This document shows positions 9,711 to 18,955 of a stretch of 64,000 nucleotides of DNA, in pieces. Position 1 is the stretch's first letter. Each line of letters begins with the position of its first letter. The notes under the pieces were generated by a model. That model was not told where the DNA came from and made no database searches. It saw only the letters and a program-made list of their open reading frames with translations. The position numbers were made by a program, and so were the translations under genes. The stretch is from Lujinxingiaceae bacterium (GTDB taxonomy: Bacteria > Myxococcota_A > Bradymonadia > Bradymonadales > Bradymonadaceae), in NCBI GenBank assembly GCA_013697635.1, contig JACCWM010000036.1:111371-175370 (forward strand). Reading direction: 5' to 3'.

Positions 9711-10346
9711 ATGGCACTGCAACTTGGCGATATTGCACCCAATTTCACAGCTCAAACCACCCACGGACCGATCAATTTCCATGAGTGGGCTGACGACTCC
9801 TGGGTCATCTTCTTCTCCCATCCAGCGGACTTTACGCCGGTATGCACCACAGAGCTTGGCACAGTGGCGCGCCTGCAGGGCGAGTTTCTGGAGCGTAACG
9901 TCAAGACGATCGCGCTCTCGGTTGATTCGCTCGAGTCCCACGAAGCCTGGATCAAGGACATCAACGAGACCCAGGACACCATCGTCAACTTCCCGATCGT
10001 CGCCGACGCGTCGCGCGAGGTGGCGCACAGCTACGGCATGATCCATCCCAACGCCGACAACACCATGACGGTGCGCTCGGTGTTCGTGATCGATCCCAGT
10101 CGCAAGATTCGCCTCACGCTGACCTATCCGGCGGCGACGGGTCGAAACTTCGTCGAGTTGTTGCGCGTCATCGACGCCCTTCAGCTCACCGACGGCTACA
10201 GCGTGGCCACGCCGGCCAATTGGAAGGTCGGCGAGGACGTGATCATCGTACCCTCGCTCAAGGATCCGGAGGTGCTCAAGGTGAAGTTTCCGGCCGGCTA
10301 CACCGAGATCAAGCCCTATCTGCGCCTGACCCCCTACCCCAGATAA
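9711..10346 (+). CDS. 1-Cys peroxiredoxin (Prx6-type AhpC/TSA)
   Basis: 211 residues; ATG 9711 has GGAGG six bases upstream. The active-site motif HPADFTPVCTTE places the peroxidatic Cys at 45, with T42 and the usual P38. No other Cys occurs in the protein, so it is a true 1-Cys enzyme that must be reduced by an external thiol. The long C-terminal part (WKVGEDVIIVPSL ... PYLRLTPYP) is typical of the Prx6 subfamily, which reduces H2O2 and alkyl hydroperoxides in the cytoplasm. Stand-alone gene, convergent with the kinase operon. Confidence 0.95.
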   Translation: MALQLGDIAPNFTAQTTHGPINFHEWADDSWVIFFSHPADFTPVCTTELGTVARLQGEFLERNVKTIALSVDSLESHEAWIKDINETQDTIVNFPIVADASREVAHSYGMIHPNADNTMTVRSVFVIDPSRKIRLTLTYPAATGRNFVELLRVIDALQLTDGYSVATPANWKVGEDVIIVPSLKDPEVLKVKFPAGYTEIKPYLRLTPYPR

Positions 10347-10349
10347 GAG

Positions 10350-12296
10350 CTAAGCGCCTGGGCCTGGCGCGGCGCTGTCTCCGCGCCAGGCCCAGGCGAT
10401 CAGCGCGAGCGCGATGAAATTGCTTGCGCCGTCGATCTCGAGCACCAGCTCAGGAAAGAGCGCGATGCCGAAGGTTCCCAGCAAAAATCCGCCTGCAGCC
10501 GGCCACAGCCTGTGGTCGACGAGATTGGCGAGCATCATGATCGAGAAGGCCAGCAAACCGTTTTCGAGCGCTGTGCAACCGCCGACATCGAGCCCCAATG
10601 CAAAGCCGACAAGGCGCATGATCAAGATCCCCGCGAGGATCACGAACAGCGAGGTGACGATGCGCGTGTTGATCGCGTTCTTGAACAACTTTTTGCGCAT
10701 CACGATGACGACCAGCGTCGAGAGCGTCAAGATCGCGGCGAACTGCACGAAGTAGTTTTGAAACGAGAACTCGCTCAGAGCGTTTCGCACCAGGACGCTG
10801 TTGATCATCGGCGCTCCGCCAAACAACAGGGCCAGACACATCATCATCACGCTTCGGTCCTTGCCGCCCAGGCCCAGATCGACGTCGTGGCTGATGCGTT
10901 TGAGCTCGTCGAGCGCGCGCTCCTTTGCCCCGAGCGCCTCGCGCAGCATGGCGAGGCGCTCGAGCAGCGCGCTTGACGGCGCGCTCAAGGCGTCGATCAA
11001 CAAGGTGGCGGCCTTCTCGTCTCCCATGCGCAGCTCGAAGTCGGCCATAACCTCGAGCGCCGCTTGCCTGCCGATGCGCGCATCTTCGTTGCCCGGCCAG
11101 ATGTTGAGCGCCTGATCGAAGCCAAAGCGACACTCCGTGAACAGCTCGTAGAGCGAGCCGGGCGCTTCCTGCTCGATCGCCACGCCATCGCCTGGCCCAC
11201 AGTCGACAAAGAAGTCGGCGATCTGGGCTCTCAAGGCGTTCAGACGCCTCGCGCTCTCGTCGCTGAGCTTGCGGCTGACGCGGTTGCGCAAATGCTCGAC
11301 CAGGGCCAGGCGAAAATCCTCGGCGCTGGCAAAGCGGTCTTCACGATTGTGACTGGTAGCCCGGTTGCAGATCGCGGCCAGATCGCGCGGTACGTCTTCG
11401 TCGTAGGCCACCGGATCGGAGCGAAAGGCATTGATCAGCATGGCCATCACCGACGCGCCTTGATGGCGCGGCGTACCGGTGACGAGCTCGTGGAGCACCG
11501 CACCGAGCAGGTAGACGTCGGTGCGCTCATCGAGCTGCTCGCCATGCCCTGCGGACATCTCCGGGGCGATGTAGGCCGGCGTGCCGGCGACGTCTTTGAC
11601 GTCTTTTGCCAGCGGAAGCCGGCCCTTGCCATCGTCGATCAAACTCGCTGCCAGGCCCCAGTCGAGCAGGTACACCTCGCCAAAAGCGCCGAGCATGACG
11701 TTGTCGGGCTTCAAATCACGGTGAATGATCCCCTTGCTGTGCGCAAAATGCACGGCGTTGCAGACCTGGATCAAGATATCGAGGTGGGCCTCGAGCAAGT
11801 CTTCGCTGACCCGAAACTTGGCCGGCAAAAGCTCGGGCTTATTCAAAGCCTCGGCCCAACTGACGCCCTCGACCTTCTTCATGACGAGCATCGGCGCGCC
11901 GATCTCGTCGAGACCCAGGGCATGGATCGGGATGATGTTGGGGTGCTCAAGGCGCCCGGCAATCCAGGCCTCGCGCAAGAGGTCGTCGGCGGCCCCCTCG
12001 TTGGCTCCAACGCGAACGGTCTTGATCGCCACATCGCGGTAGAGCGAGGTTTGCTCGGCCAGGCGCACGATCCCCATGCCACCCTCGCCAATCGTGCGCG
12101 TGACACGGTACTCGGCCAGCTCGCTCAGATCGCCAAATGCGGCCAGGCGCGGCAGCTTGCTCACCGTCAGATTGTGATGCAGACGAGGGCCCTCGATCGT
12201 GTCGCTGCTCGCGCCCACGCGCATCGTCTGGCTGTCGAGGGCGAGCGTCTTCCAAAATGCGATCAAGTTTTCGTCGGGTTGTACAGGCGTCTTCAT
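10350..12296 (-). CDS. Membrane-anchored Ser/Thr protein kinase (third gene of kinase operon)
   Basis: 648 residues. The start codon at 12296 overlaps the stop of the upstream kinase gene (ATGA), indicating translational coupling. The N-terminal 60 residues carry a motif shared by all three kinases here (D-x-x-L ... W-x-x-L-x-x-D ... Q-T-M-R). Kinase domain about 63-330: Gly loop GEGGMG 70-75, Lys92, HRDLKPDN with D194, DWG (not DFG) 212-214, and APEM. A helical region follows, then about six transmembrane helices (from about 495 to the end). A complete catalytic set implies activity; substrate unknown. The last codons form one arm of a large hairpin. Confidence 0.93.
   Translation of the reverse strand: MKTPVQPDENLIAFWKTLALDSQTMRVGASSDTIEGPRLHHNLTVSKLPRLAAFGDLSELAEYRVTRTIGEGGMGIVRLAEQTSLYRDVAIKTVRVGANEGAADDLLREAWIAGRLEHPNIIPIHALGLDEIGAPMLVMKKVEGVSWAEALNKPELLPAKFRVSEDLLEAHLDILIQVCNAVHFAHSKGIIHRDLKPDNVMLGAFGEVYLLDWGLAASLIDDGKGRLPLAKDVKDVAGTPAYIAPEMSAGHGEQLDERTDVYLLGAVLHELVTGTPRHQGASVMAMLINAFRSDPVAYDEDVPRDLAAICNRATSHNREDRFASAEDFRLALVEHLRNRVSRKLSDESARRLNALRAQIADFFVDCGPGDGVAIEQEAPGSLYELFTECRFGFDQALNIWPGNEDARIGRQAALEVMADFELRMGDEKAATLLIDALSAPSSALLERLAMLREALGAKERALDELKRISHDVDLGLGGKDRSVMMMCLALLFGGAPMINSVLVRNALSEFSFQNYFVQFAAILTLSTLVVIVMRKKLFKNAINTRIVTSLFVILAGILIMRLVGFALGLDVGGCTALENGLLAFSIMMLANLVDHRLWPAAGGFLLGTFGIALFPELVLEIDGASNFIALALIAWAWRGDSAAPGPGA
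10355..10398. terminator. 18-bp perfect inverted repeat at convergent gene ends
   Basis: Arms 10355-10372 and 10381-10398 are perfectly complementary (18 bp, very GC-rich) around an 8-nt loop. The element lies inside the last coding codons of the minus-strand kinase and just after the plus-strand peroxiredoxin stop, so it probably terminates or stabilises both transcripts. No T-run is present. Confidence 0.6.
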
Positions 12297-14239
12297 CTTT
12301 GCTTTGAGTCCTCTGTTTGTTTCCAGGCGCGCGCGATCAGCAAAAGCGCTGCAAAATTGCTCAATCCGTCGAACTCGAGCACCAGCGACGGCACGAAGGC
12401 CGCGCCAAAGGCGCCCACCAGAAAAGCGAGCGCCGCCGGCCAAAGCCTTGCATCGGTGAGCAGCGCCAGCATCAAGATGCCAAAGGCGAACAATCCATTC
12501 TCGAGCGCCGTGCAACCGGCCACGTCAAGCCCCAGCACAAAACCCAACAGGCGCATGACCAGGGCTCCGGCCAACATGGCGAACACCGAGGCGATTAGTC
12601 GCTTGTTGATTGCGTTTTTAAGCAACTTGTGGCGCATCACATAGACGACGAGCGCGGCGCCCGCCGAGATCGCGGCAAACTGCACGAAGTAGTTTTGAAA
12701 CGAGTACTCGCTCGCGCCCAGTCGCACCAGCGCGCTGTTAAGCAAGGGCGCGCCGCCGAAGACCACGGCGAGGCGCGCGATCATCACGCTTCGCTCCCCG
12801 GTCGCGAGTTCGAGATCGACGTCGTGGCCGATGCGCTTGAAGCGGTCGATCTGCTGGGCCTCGCGGCCGAGCGCCTCGCGCAATGCCGCCAGACGTTGCT
12901 CGAATTCATGATTGCGTTGCTTCAACTCGGCCAGCAGATTGGCGGCGGCCTTCTCGTCGCCCACGTGCAACTCGAAGTCGATCATGACCTCGAGCACGTC
13001 TTGAACGCCGCTCTTGGCGTCATCATTGTCGGCCCAGAGCATCAGGGCCTGCTCGAAGCCAAAGCGGCACTGGGCAAAGAGCTTATAAATCAGCGTTGGC
13101 GGCTGGCGCTGGGTGCGCGGGCCGGCGGCGTCGTGGGGCTGGGCCAAGAATTCGGCGATAAAGGATCGCAGCGTCGCCAACTGGCGTCCTGCCGACTCGG
13201 TGAGCCGGTGGCTGTCACGGTGCTCGACGTAATCCTCGACGGCGACGCGAAACGCCTCGGCGCTCTCATAGCGCCCTGCGCGCTCGCGGTCGGTCGCCTT
13301 GTTGCAGATCAAGGCAAGCTCGCCCGGCACGAAGTCGGGATAATCGACCGCTTTGGAGTCGTAGGCGTTGATCAGGGTAGCCATCAAAGATTCACCGCCG
13401 TGGCGAGGTTGCCCGGTGACGAGCCGGTGCAAGATCGCGCCGAGCAGGTAGACGTCGGTGCGCGCCTCGATCGCCTGACCATGGGCGCCGGCCATCTCCG
13501 GGGCGATGTAGGCCGCAGTGCCGGCCACGTCCTTGATGTCCTTGGCCAGCGGCAAGCGAGCGCTTCCGTCGTCGATCACGCTGACCGCCAGGCCCCAGTC
13601 GACCAGGTACACCTCGCCAAAGGCGCCGAGCATGACGTTGTCGGGCTTCAAGTCGCGGTGCACGATGCCCATCGTGTGGGCAAAGTGCACCGCGTTACAC
13701 ACCTGCATCAAAATTTTGAGATGGGCCGTGAGCGGATCGCGCTCGCTTCGAAGGCGTGCCGGCATCTTGGCCGGATCGTGCAGCGCCTCGGCCCAGTTGA
13801 CGCCCTCGACCATCTTCATCACGAGCATGGGCAAGCCGTGCTCGTCCTGGCCCAAGGCGTGTACCGGGATGATGTTGGGGTGCTCGAGACGCCCGGTGAT
13901 CCAGGCCTCGCGCAACAAGTCGAGCGTGGCGCCCTCGTAGTGTTGATCCGTTCGCAGAGTCTTGATCGCCACGTTGCGAAACAGGGAGGTCTGCTCGGCC
14001 AGCCGAATCACACCCATGCCGCCCTGGCCGAGCGTGCGCGCGACGCGGTACTCGCCCGGGGCGCCCACCGCGTCGAGCGCCGCAAGCCTTGGCAGCGAGG
14101 CGATCGAGAAGGCCTCGGGCAGTCCGACGACCAGCGGCTCGAGGGTGTCCGCAGATACAAGGCGCATCGTCTGATTGTCCTCGGCCAGCCCGTTCCAGGC
14201 GGCGAGTAGATGATCGTCAGGATGCGAGGCTGAACTCAT
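12293..14239 (-). CDS. Membrane-anchored Ser/Thr protein kinase (second gene of kinase operon)
   Basis: 648 residues, with a GAGAGAAG ribosome site upstream of 14239. Same architecture as its neighbours: N-terminal motif (DDHLLAAWNGLAEDNQTMRL), kinase domain with GQGGMG Gly loop (71-76), Lys93, HRDLKPDN, DWG and APEM, then a helical linker and a C-terminal bundle of about six transmembrane segments. It ends in a 4-base overlap with the next kinase gene and begins 48 bases after the previous one, so all three are one operon and arose by tandem duplication. All catalytic residues are present. Confidence 0.93.
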   Translation of the reverse strand: MSSASHPDDHLLAAWNGLAEDNQTMRLVSADTLEPLVVGLPEAFSIASLPRLAALDAVGAPGEYRVARTLGQGGMGVIRLAEQTSLFRNVAIKTLRTDQHYEGATLDLLREAWITGRLEHPNIIPVHALGQDEHGLPMLVMKMVEGVNWAEALHDPAKMPARLRSERDPLTAHLKILMQVCNAVHFAHTMGIVHRDLKPDNVMLGAFGEVYLVDWGLAVSVIDDGSARLPLAKDIKDVAGTAAYIAPEMAGAHGQAIEARTDVYLLGAILHRLVTGQPRHGGESLMATLINAYDSKAVDYPDFVPGELALICNKATDRERAGRYESAEAFRVAVEDYVEHRDSHRLTESAGRQLATLRSFIAEFLAQPHDAAGPRTQRQPPTLIYKLFAQCRFGFEQALMLWADNDDAKSGVQDVLEVMIDFELHVGDEKAAANLLAELKQRNHEFEQRLAALREALGREAQQIDRFKRIGHDVDLELATGERSVMIARLAVVFGGAPLLNSALVRLGASEYSFQNYFVQFAAISAGAALVVYVMRHKLLKNAINKRLIASVFAMLAGALVMRLLGFVLGLDVAGCTALENGLFAFGILMLALLTDARLWPAALAFLVGAFGAAFVPSLVLEFDGLSNFAALLLIARAWKQTEDSKQR

Positions 14240-14287
14240 GACTTCTCTCGCAAAGATGATTCGAGGCGTTCGCCTTCAGTGCTGGCA

Positions 14288-16213
14288 CTAACCTACGTGA
14301 GTTGAGTACGGATCTCCAGTCTGCGTCGCTTGGGAGCTCTTGCGGCTGTCGGAATACCAGACCAGCGCACAGAACCACATCGAGAGCAGATTGCCCACGC
14401 CGCTGATCTCAAACGCCAGAGAGGGAAAATACGCCGCGCCGATGCCGCCGAGCAAGAAGCCGCCCACGGCCCCGATCAAGCGCCGGTCGATAAAGGTCGC
14501 AGCGAGCGCCGCGACCGTGGCGAACAAGACGCCCTCCATGGCGACAACGCTGACGATCGGCAAATCGAGTTTGAGCCCGAGCACGCGCATGGCCAGGTTG
14601 GCCACCAGCCCGACCATGATCGAGGTGACGATGCGAAAGCTCGCCTGGTTTTGAATGAGCCGACGCCAGGCGGCCGCGATCACGACCACGCCCACGACCG
14701 TGACGCCAATGAGCTGTGACATGTAGGAGTTCCAGCTCAGGGTGATCGCGCCACTTCGCAGCAACAGGCCGTGACTCATCGGAATGAGCATCCACAAGAT
14801 CCCGAGCACGAAGGCCATGATCGCGCGCTCGCGGCTGCCCAAGGTGATGTCGACCGCGCGTCGAATGCGCTTGAGCTGGTCGAGTTCGGCGCCCTCTCGC
14901 GCCATGCTCTGGCGAAGCGCCTCGTAGCGCGCCGCGAGTTCCACTGGCACGCGCTCGAGCTGGGCGATGAGCAAGGCCGCGGCGCTCTCGTTACTCTGGT
15001 CGATCTCAAAGTTGGCCATGAGCTCGAAGAGCGACTGCAGGCCGGTCGTGGCGCGCCTGTTGCCCGACCAGACGCGCAGCGCTTGCTCGAAGCCAAAGCT
15101 CGCCTGGGCAAAGAGCGCGTGGATGTCGACCACGCTTTGCTCCGGCGCGCCCACTGCGGCGCGCATGTGCTCCGAGAGCCTGTCGGCCTCGTTGGCCAGC
15201 CGATAGGAATCGCGGTGCAGCAAGTAGTCGGCGATGGCCTGGCGAAAGGCCTCGGCGCTTGCAAAGCGTTGCTGCGGCCCCACCGCGCAGGCGCGATTGC
15301 AGATCTCGCCCAGCTCGGCCTCGACCGTCTCGTCGTAGAGCGCAGGCTCCGACTGAAAGGCCAGCATCAGCGTCGCCATCAGGTTGTTGCTCTCATGGCG
15401 GCCATGGCCGGTGAGGATCTCGTGCAAGATCGCGCCGAGCAGGTAGACATCGGTGCGCTCGTCGATCAGATCGCCACGCGCTGCGGCCATCTCCGGCGCC
15501 ATGTAGCACGGTGTGCCGGCGACTTGCTGGATGTCTTTGGCCAGCGGCAGCCTGCCAAAACCGTCGTCGACCAGGCTTACGCCAAGACCCCAGTCGAGCA
15601 GATAGACCTCGCCAAAGGCGCCGAGCATGACGTTTTCGGGCTTCAAGTCGCGGTGGACGATGCGCTTGGCGTGGGCAAAGTGAACGGCGTTGCAGACCTG
15701 CATCAAGATGTTGAGGTGGGCGTCGAGCCGGTCGCTGCCGGCAAAGCGTTTGGGCAGATGGGCTTGATCGTGCATGGCCTTCTCCCAGCTCACGCCCTCG
15801 ATGCGCTTCATCACGAGCATGGGGCCGCCGTGCGCGTCGGCGCCCAACGAGTAGACCGGAACGAGGTTGGGATGCTCGAGGCGGCCCATGACCCAGGCCT
15901 CGCGCAACAAGTCGCTGGTGGACTGGGCAGCGCGCTTGTCGTCGCGCACCGTCTTGACCGCGACCTCGCGGTGCAACGAGCCCTGCTCGGCCAGGCGCAC
16001 GATGCCCATGCCACCCTCGCCGATGGTGCGCGTGATGCGAAACTCCGGGCCGGAATCGCTGAGCCGGTTAAAGGTGTGCAGGGCCGGCTGCTCGGATGGC
16101 CCGGCCGCCGTGGGCAAGATCGTCTTTCCCATGTCGAGCTGAAGCGTTGCGTCGTTGTCCAGGGTTCTCCAGGTTTCGACGAGTTTGCCATCTGGCGCAT
16201 CAACATTACTCAT
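14288..16213 (-). CDS. Membrane-anchored Ser/Thr protein kinase (first gene of kinase operon)
   Basis: 641 residues; a GGGAAAGAG ribosome site precedes ATG 16213. Kinase domain about 57-320 with GEGGMG (65-70), Lys87, HRDLKPEN, DWG, and a CYMAPEM activation-segment end. N-terminal and C-terminal regions match the two downstream paralogues (D-x-x-L-V-x-x-W motif; about six transmembrane helices from about 490). First gene of the operon, divergently transcribed from the AAA+ ATPase gene across a 232-bp region with an inverted repeat. The shared membrane domain suggests the three kinases may pair with each other. Confidence 0.93.
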   Translation of the reverse strand: MSNVDAPDGKLVETWRTLDNDATLQLDMGKTILPTAAGPSEQPALHTFNRLSDSGPEFRITRTIGEGGMGIVRLAEQGSLHREVAVKTVRDDKRAAQSTSDLLREAWVMGRLEHPNLVPVYSLGADAHGGPMLVMKRIEGVSWEKAMHDQAHLPKRFAGSDRLDAHLNILMQVCNAVHFAHAKRIVHRDLKPENVMLGAFGEVYLLDWGLGVSLVDDGFGRLPLAKDIQQVAGTPCYMAPEMAAARGDLIDERTDVYLLGAILHEILTGHGRHESNNLMATLMLAFQSEPALYDETVEAELGEICNRACAVGPQQRFASAEAFRQAIADYLLHRDSYRLANEADRLSEHMRAAVGAPEQSVVDIHALFAQASFGFEQALRVWSGNRRATTGLQSLFELMANFEIDQSNESAAALLIAQLERVPVELAARYEALRQSMAREGAELDQLKRIRRAVDITLGSRERAIMAFVLGILWMLIPMSHGLLLRSGAITLSWNSYMSQLIGVTVVGVVVIAAAWRRLIQNQASFRIVTSIMVGLVANLAMRVLGLKLDLPIVSVVAMEGVLFATVAALAATFIDRRLIGAVGGFLLGGIGAAYFPSLAFEISGVGNLLSMWFCALVWYSDSRKSSQATQTGDPYSTHVG

Positions 16214-16279
16214 CGCGGACTCTTTCCCAGATAAAGATGTTCTAAAAGGTGGCGCGGCTCAAGCGGTGGGTCAAAGACG

Positions 16280-16305
16280 AATTTATCGTGGATCTTCGAT
16301 AAATT
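16280..16305. promoter_or_regulatory. Perfect inverted repeat in divergent promoter region, candidate operator
   Basis: Arms AATTTATCG (16280-16288) and CGATAAATT (16297-16305) are a perfect 9-bp inverted repeat with an 8-base spacer. This is an AT-rich island in GC-rich DNA, between the first kinase gene and the AAA+ ATPase gene. Its position suits a shared regulator binding site for both divergent units. No regulator gene is adjacent. Confidence 0.55.
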
Positions 16306-16445
16306 GTCCATGATCAATGGCCTTTCACCAGGCCAGGCCGCGCGAGGCGAAAACGCCTTTGTCACACGCGCTTTGGGTGCCATACTCGCCCGACGTCGAT
16401 TCGCCACATTTTTTCGCATCCCATCGCAATCGGACAGGACAGGAC

Positions 16446-18695
16446 ATGGCAACCAAGAGCACCGCAGCAGCCCTCTACGAGAGCGAACTCGACTACTTTC
16501 AAGACGAGCTAGCCTGGATCGAGACGCGCTGCCAGCGAATCGCAGCCGGCTACGACCTGGACGACACCAACGAAAACGATACGGGAGCCAAACGCCAACG
16601 CGGTGGCTACTACAACATGGGCGACGTCGAGGAGAGCACCGAGACGCCCTCCGAGCTCAAGCAGCGCTCCAAGCGCCTCGTCGCTCTGGAAAAAAAGCAG
16701 CGCACGGCGATAGACAAGCGCCTGAAGGCCAGCCGCAAGGCCAACCGTCCGGTGGCGCTCGACCGCCTCTGCGATCTCTATTCACTCGACACCTTCGAGC
16801 GCAACATCATGTTGCTCAGCACGGCCATGGGCTTCTCCAAGAAATTTCAGGAGCTCTACGCCCCGCTCAACATGGAGATTTATCCGGTCATGCAGGTCAC
16901 CATCGAGGTGGCCTTCAACTTCAGCGAGCTGCCCTTTGCCGAGCGCATCACACGGCGAAAGACGTTTTCGAGCAGCGGCGCCTTGATTGCAAACGATCTG
17001 GTCACCCTCGACATCGCCATTCGCTACATCGCGCCCAACGACTTGCTGCGCGCCAGCCTGCACGTCACCAACCGCACCTTTGGCTTTCTGGTCGGCGACG
17101 ACAGTTTGATGGACCAGTTTCTCGACTTCTCCTCGGTCGAGCTGCCCCGCGCAAGCTTTGAGAACATCGTGCTCGACCCGAGCGACAAGCGCCGCATCCT
17201 CTCGGTGGTCGAGAATCACGAGCGCTACCTCACGGCGCGCGCCGACTGGGGCTTTGACGAGGTGATCCAGTACGGGCGCGGCATCCTGATGCTCTTTCAC
17301 GGCAAGCCCGGCACCGGCAAGACGATGACCGCCCACGCTGTGGCCAAGCACATGGAAAAGCGCGTGCTCAACGTCGACATGCCGACCTTTGCCGCCCATC
17401 ACGAGGCCGAGCGCTTCTTGCCCGGCCTCTTTCGCGAGGCTCGCCTGCAAAACGCCGTGCTGTTTTTTGACGAGTGCGAGGTGTTCTTTGCCGATCGGCG
17501 CATGGGCAACAGCCTGATGACGATCTTGCTCACCGAGATCGAGCGCTTCGAGGGCGTCGCCATTTTGGCCACCAACCTGCCCGAGGCGCTCGACCCCGCG
17601 CTCGACCGGCGCATCCTGGTCAAGATCAAGTTTCCCGAGCCCGACCGCGTCGCCCGCCACGAGATCTGGAAAAAACATCTGCCCGAGAAAGCCCCGCTCA
17701 ACGCCGACGTCGATCTGCACCTGTTGGCCGACCGCTACGACATGGCCGGCGGCTACATCAAGAACGCCGTCTTGATGGCCGTGGCCGACGCCGTGCACGG
17801 CAACAACGACAACCCCACGATCACCATGGACCACCTCGAGCGCGCTGCCCGCGAGCAGATGCTCCACCCCGGCGAGATCGACGCCACGCTCGTCCACCCC
17901 AAAGTGCGCCTCGACGACGTGATCATGCCCGCCCGGCTGCGCGAGCAGATCAGCGAGTTCGTGCGCGCCGCCCGAAGCCAGCGCACCGTGCTCGAGCGCT
18001 GGGGCATCGGCGCCCATCTCACCTACGGGCGCGGCGTCTCCGCGCTCTTTTACGGTGAGCCCGGCACCGGCAAGACCTTGTGCGCCGAGAGCATCGCCGG
18101 CGAGCTGAACTTGCCCCTGCTGATTGCCGCGATCCCCGCAATCGTCTCCAAGTGGGTCGGTGAAACCGAGCGCAACCTTGAGCATTATTTCAAGATGGCC
18201 CGCACCCACAGCGCCGTGCTCTTTCTCGACGAGGCCGACTCGCTGCTCATGGAGCGCGGCGCCGGTCGCGCCTCACGCCACGACGACTCCGTAGTCAACA
18301 CCCTGCTCACCCTGATCGAGCGCCACGAGGGCGTCGTCTTGCTCGCCACCAACATGGTCGAGACCCTCGACAAGGCTCTGAGCCGCCGGCTCACCTACCG
18401 CTTCGCCTTCCCCTTCCCCGACGCAGCCAACCGCGCCCGCATCTGGGCCGGCCTGCTCCCCGACACCGTGCCCACCGACGGCCCGATCGATTTTGCCGCC
18501 CTTGGCGAGGGCTATGCGCTCACCGGCGGCTACATCAAGAACGCCGTATTCAAGGCCGCCTTTCGCGCCGCCAGCGCCGATCTCAAGATCACCCAGGCGC
18601 TGCTCGAACAAGCCGCCAAAGAAGAGCTCGTCGGCATGAACACCGGCCAGGCCAAGGCCATCGGCTTTGGCGCCGAGCGCACCTACGAGGTGTAA
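16446..18695 (+). CDS. Double-AAA+ ATPase resembling ATPases of contractile injection system loci
   Basis: 749 residues; the ATG at 16446 follows an AGGACAGGAC ribosome site. The N-terminal region (about 100-230) contains LDRLCDLYSLDTFERNIMLL, which resembles the N-terminal domain of ATPases found beside extracellular contractile injection systems. Two AAA+ modules follow: the first has Walker A GKPGTGKT (286-293) and Walker B FFDECE (about 341-346); the second has GEPGTGKT (537-544) and LDEADS (about 594-599). Both look competent. Such proteins remodel or disassemble protein complexes. No injection-system structural genes are in the window; the divergent kinase operon is the only linked context. 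Confidence 0.88.
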   Translation: MATKSTAAALYESELDYFQDELAWIETRCQRIAAGYDLDDTNENDTGAKRQRGGYYNMGDVEESTETPSELKQRSKRLVALEKKQRTAIDKRLKASRKANRPVALDRLCDLYSLDTFERNIMLLSTAMGFSKKFQELYAPLNMEIYPVMQVTIEVAFNFSELPFAERITRRKTFSSSGALIANDLVTLDIAIRYIAPNDLLRASLHVTNRTFGFLVGDDSLMDQFLDFSSVELPRASFENIVLDPSDKRRILSVVENHERYLTARADWGFDEVIQYGRGILMLFHGKPGTGKTMTAHAVAKHMEKRVLNVDMPTFAAHHEAERFLPGLFREARLQNAVLFFDECEVFFADRRMGNSLMTILLTEIERFEGVAILATNLPEALDPALDRRILVKIKFPEPDRVARHEIWKKHLPEKAPLNADVDLHLLADRYDMAGGYIKNAVLMAVADAVHGNNDNPTITMDHLERAAREQMLHPGEIDATLVHPKVRLDDVIMPARLREQISEFVRAARSQRTVLERWGIGAHLTYGRGVSALFYGEPGTGKTLCAESIAGELNLPLLIAAIPAIVSKWVGETERNLEHYFKMARTHSAVLFLDEADSLLMERGAGRASRHDDSVVNTLLTLIERHEGVVLLATNMVETLDKALSRRLTYRFAFPFPDAANRARIWAGLLPDTVPTDGPIDFAALGEGYALTGGYIKNAVFKAAFRAASADLKITQALLEQAAKEELVGMNTGQAKAIGFGAERTYEV

Positions 18696-18707
18696 GAAAC
18701 ACCCCGA

Positions 18708-18736
18708 GCGCTGAGCGCGAACGCGCTGAGCGCGAA
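18708..18736. repeat. Short tandem duplication downstream of the AAA+ gene
   Basis: The 14-base unit GCGCTGAGCGCGAA occurs twice with a period of 15 (18708-18721 and 18723-18736). A looser run of CGCTAA-type words follows to about 18800. It lies just after the AAA+ gene stop. It could slow or terminate transcription or be slippage-derived; no function is apparent. Confidence 0.5.
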
Positions 18737-18793
18737 TGGCGCGAAACGCAAAACGCTAAGGGCGAAGCGCTAAAGATGCCGCTAAACTCCGCT

Positions 18794-18820
18794 AAAACGC
18801 GAAGATAAAATCTATTCGCG
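18794..18820 (-). terminator. Intrinsic terminator for the minus-strand non-coding locus
   Basis: Read on the minus strand, CGCGAA ... TTCGCG (18815-18820 with 18798-18803) closes a short hairpin, with two further inner pairs and a 2-base bulge, followed by TTTT (18797-18794). It lies about 135 bases downstream of the permuted tRNA-like element on the same strand and gives that transcript a plausible 3' end. Confidence 0.55.
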
Positions 18821-18955
18821 AGAGGAACCCACGCTCTTTTTATGAGCCCGCATCGGCTGTGCTCTTAAAACCACCCGATGGCCGGTCGAATGGCAGCTCC
18901 TCGCAATCACAACGTGCTCAGACCCGCAGTTAGCCAGGGGAACAGAAATCCTACT

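Noticed and set aside
12629..16234. Two ~500-codon plus-strand open frames opposite the kinases (12629-14209 and 14771-16234)
   Set aside because: They resemble each other only because the kinases beneath them are paralogues; no independent signals.
16446..18695. Assigning the AAA+ gene to a contractile injection system in this window
   Set aside because: No sheath, tube, baseplate or spike genes are present; only the ATPase resembles those loci.
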